6,492 bases of DNA from an uncultured Flavobacteriales bacterium (GTDB lineage: Bacteria > Bacteroidota > Bacteroidia > Flavobacteriales > Crocinitomicaceae), in the NCBI GenBank assembly GCA_946479125.1, contig CAMLET010000194.1:1-6492 (forward strand), given 5' to 3'. Positions within the stretch are counted from its first letter, which is position 1, and each line of letters opens with the position of its first letter. Both the position numbers and the translations under genes were made by a program. Below are positions 5,084-6,492 of the stretch, in pieces. A model generated the notes under the pieces. It was not told where the DNA came from. It made no database searches and saw only the letters and a list, made by a program, of their open reading frames with translations.

Positions 5084-6492
5084 ACTTCGGTGATAATTCT
5101 AAAACTTCCTGTTTTTTAGAGATGACCCAAAGTCCAATAAACGTTAACAATCCATTCAGAATCAACATTTCGTTTCCGAACATATATCCACCTTTATACT
5201 TCCCATCTGGCTGCAATATTCCTCCTGTCCATTCTTGTGAGTGTTTTGAAATGTAAAAGCAAATCAATGGAATCACAATACAAAGCACAGGAACTAAAAT
5301 TTCACGCAACTTTCTTTTAGCGAATAATCCAAAGGCAAACAAACCAAGTAACGGACCATATGTGTACCCTGCTAAGGTCAAAATCAACGAAATAAGATTG
5401 GTTCCCGGATGACTATCTCTGTAACTTTTAGTTAGCATGATTATGATCAGGAATAGAATTGAAAACCCAACGTGAACAATAAATTTATACTTCTGTTTTT
5501 GCTTCTCTTCCCGTTTGTGGAAATTTAAAAAATCGATACAGAAACCAGTTGTTAGAGCTGCTAATGCACTGTCGGCAGATGCATAAGATGAAGCCGTAAT
5601 TCCAAGTAAGAAGAATATTCCGGCTACCATTCCAAAATTGTTCAGCGCAAGTGAAGGAAACGCGTGATCCGGATCCGTAGGCAATGTTATTCCATTCTTT
5701 TGAGAATAAACGTAGAGTGCACCACCTAAAAGCAGGAAAAGGAAATTGGTTATTACCAAAACAACCGTAAAGGAATACATGTTTTTTTGCGCGTCTTTGA
5801 TCGACTTACAACTCAAATTCTTTTGCATTAAATCCTGATCCAAACCAGTCATAGCAATGGCAAGGAACATTCCTCCAAAGAACATTTTAGGGAAGAAATT
5901 GGTTGCATTCGGATCGTCAAAAAAGAAGATCTGCGTCATTGAATTGCCAGCTGGTGTTTTTGCTGAAGTAATTTTATGGTATAAACCTACAAAATCCACT
6001 CCCAGAGTATTTGCAATAATTACCGTACAAATTACTACTGATGAAATCAGGAATATGGTTTGAAAACTGTCTGTTATCACAATGGTTTTTATTCCGCCTT
6101 TGAACGTGTATACCCAAATAAGAACAATGGTGATAAGAGCTGTCATGAAATAGGAAACTCCTAAACTTTCGAACAAGAACAAATGCAATACCTCCGTAGC
6201 TAAGAATAATCGTATTGCCGACCCGAGTGTTCTGGAAAGAATGAAAAACCCAGCTCCAGTCTTATAACTGATAATACCAAATCGCTGATTCAAATACTCA
6301 TAAATCGAAATGACATTCAAGCGATAATACAGTGGCATTAAAACTTGTGCAATTACAATATATCCAATAATATATCCCAGAACAACCTGAAAATACCCCA
6401 TAGCTTGCGACCCCACTTGTCCGGGAACCGAAATAAACGTTACACCAGAAAGCGATGTCCCGATCATACCAAAAGCGACCAAATACCATGAG
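5082..6492 (-). CDS. sodium:solute symporter (SSS/SLC5 family), N-terminus outside window
   Basis: This is an inner-membrane Na+-coupled transporter with the LeuT fold. The frame is open to the right edge (codons for S-W-Y precede the TTG at 6480-6482), so the true start is beyond the window, probably a few dozen residues away. Counting from that TTG codon, TSLSGVTFISVPGQ (9-22) is the unwound first-helix region of the family. YTFKGGIKTIVITDSFQ (125-141) is the SSS signature region. GLDQDLMQKNLSCKS (213-227) is the conserved Asp/Gln loop, and ASSYASADSALAALTT (297-312) is the Ser-rich helix that forms the Na+ site in this family. About eleven hydrophobic segments are visible, the last ending at residue 455 before the cytoplasmic tail. 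The substrate cannot be read from sequence; sugars, sialic acid, amino acids and other solutes occur in the family. It is upstream of the GlmU-like gene, separated by a hairpin region. Confidence 0.93.
   Translation of the reverse strand, partial: SWYLVAFGMIGTSLSGVTFISVPGQVGSQAMGYFQVVLGYIIGYIVIAQVLMPLYYRLNVISIYEYLNQRFGIISYKTGAGFFILSRTLGSAIRLFLATEVLHLFLFESLGVSYFMTALITIVLIWVYTFKGGIKTIVITDSFQTIFLISSVVICTVIIANTLGVDFVGLYHKITSAKTPAGNSMTQIFFFDDPNATNFFPKMFFGGMFLAIAMTGLDQDLMQKNLSCKSIKDAQKNMYSFTVVLVITNFLFLLLGGALYVYSQKNGITLPTDPDHAFPSLALNNFGMVAGIFFLLGITASSYASADSALAALTTGFCIDFLNFHKREEKQKQKYKFIVHVGFSILFLIIIMLTKSYRDSHPGTNLISLILTLAGYTYGPLLGLFAFGLFAKRKLREILVPVLCIVIPLICFYISKHSQEWTGGILQPDGKYKGGYMFGNEMLILNGLLTFIGLWVISKKQEVLELSPK

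Overview
The window looks like a stretch of chromosome from a Bacteroidota bacterium, most likely Flavobacteriales (a Crocinitomicaceae/Fluviicola-like relative would fit, but this is inference). The reasons are moderately AT-rich DNA, near absence of Shine-Dalgarno sites, a TAnnTTTG-type promoter element (2659-2666), and the Bacteroidota-type GlmU-like sugar nucleotidyl/acetyltransferase that lacks the usual nucleotide-binding loop. Both ends cut through genes.

Left part, plus strand (1-2654): the C-terminal half of MurQ (N-acetylmuramic acid 6-phosphate etherase) is followed almost without a gap by three small membrane proteins (484-804, 837-1154, 1161-1535) and a secreted, C-terminally anchored TPR protein (1548-2654). 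Gaps are 1, 32, 6 and 12 nt, so the five genes are probably one operon. The three small proteins are diverged paralogues: each has a short first hydrophobic segment, then a shared 14-residue basic/aromatic motif centred on [FY]-Y-[RQ]-L-A, two further membrane segments, and a tail resembling NPxxLD. I do not recognise a named function for them. With the TPR protein they are the best candidate for an undescribed envelope module.

Middle (2659-3803): a probable promoter drives a class I SAM-dependent methyltransferase with an NPPW active-site motif and a long uncharacterised N-terminal region. A 77-nt convergent gap with a possible terminator hairpin follows.

Right part, minus strand (3881-6492): a GlmU-like bifunctional enzyme of UDP-GlcNAc synthesis lies downstream of a sodium:solute symporter (SSS/SLC5 family) whose N-terminus is outside the window. 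The 64-nt gap between them carries two overlapping, mutually exclusive perfect inverted repeats.

Taken together, MurQ (which returns MurNAc-6-phosphate to GlcNAc-6-phosphate) and the GlmU-like protein (which makes UDP-GlcNAc) place two steps of amino-sugar and peptidoglycan metabolism within 5 kb. The symporter may import a related substrate, but nothing in its sequence fixes the substrate. No tRNA, rRNA, CRISPR array, insertion sequence or other sign of mobility was seen.
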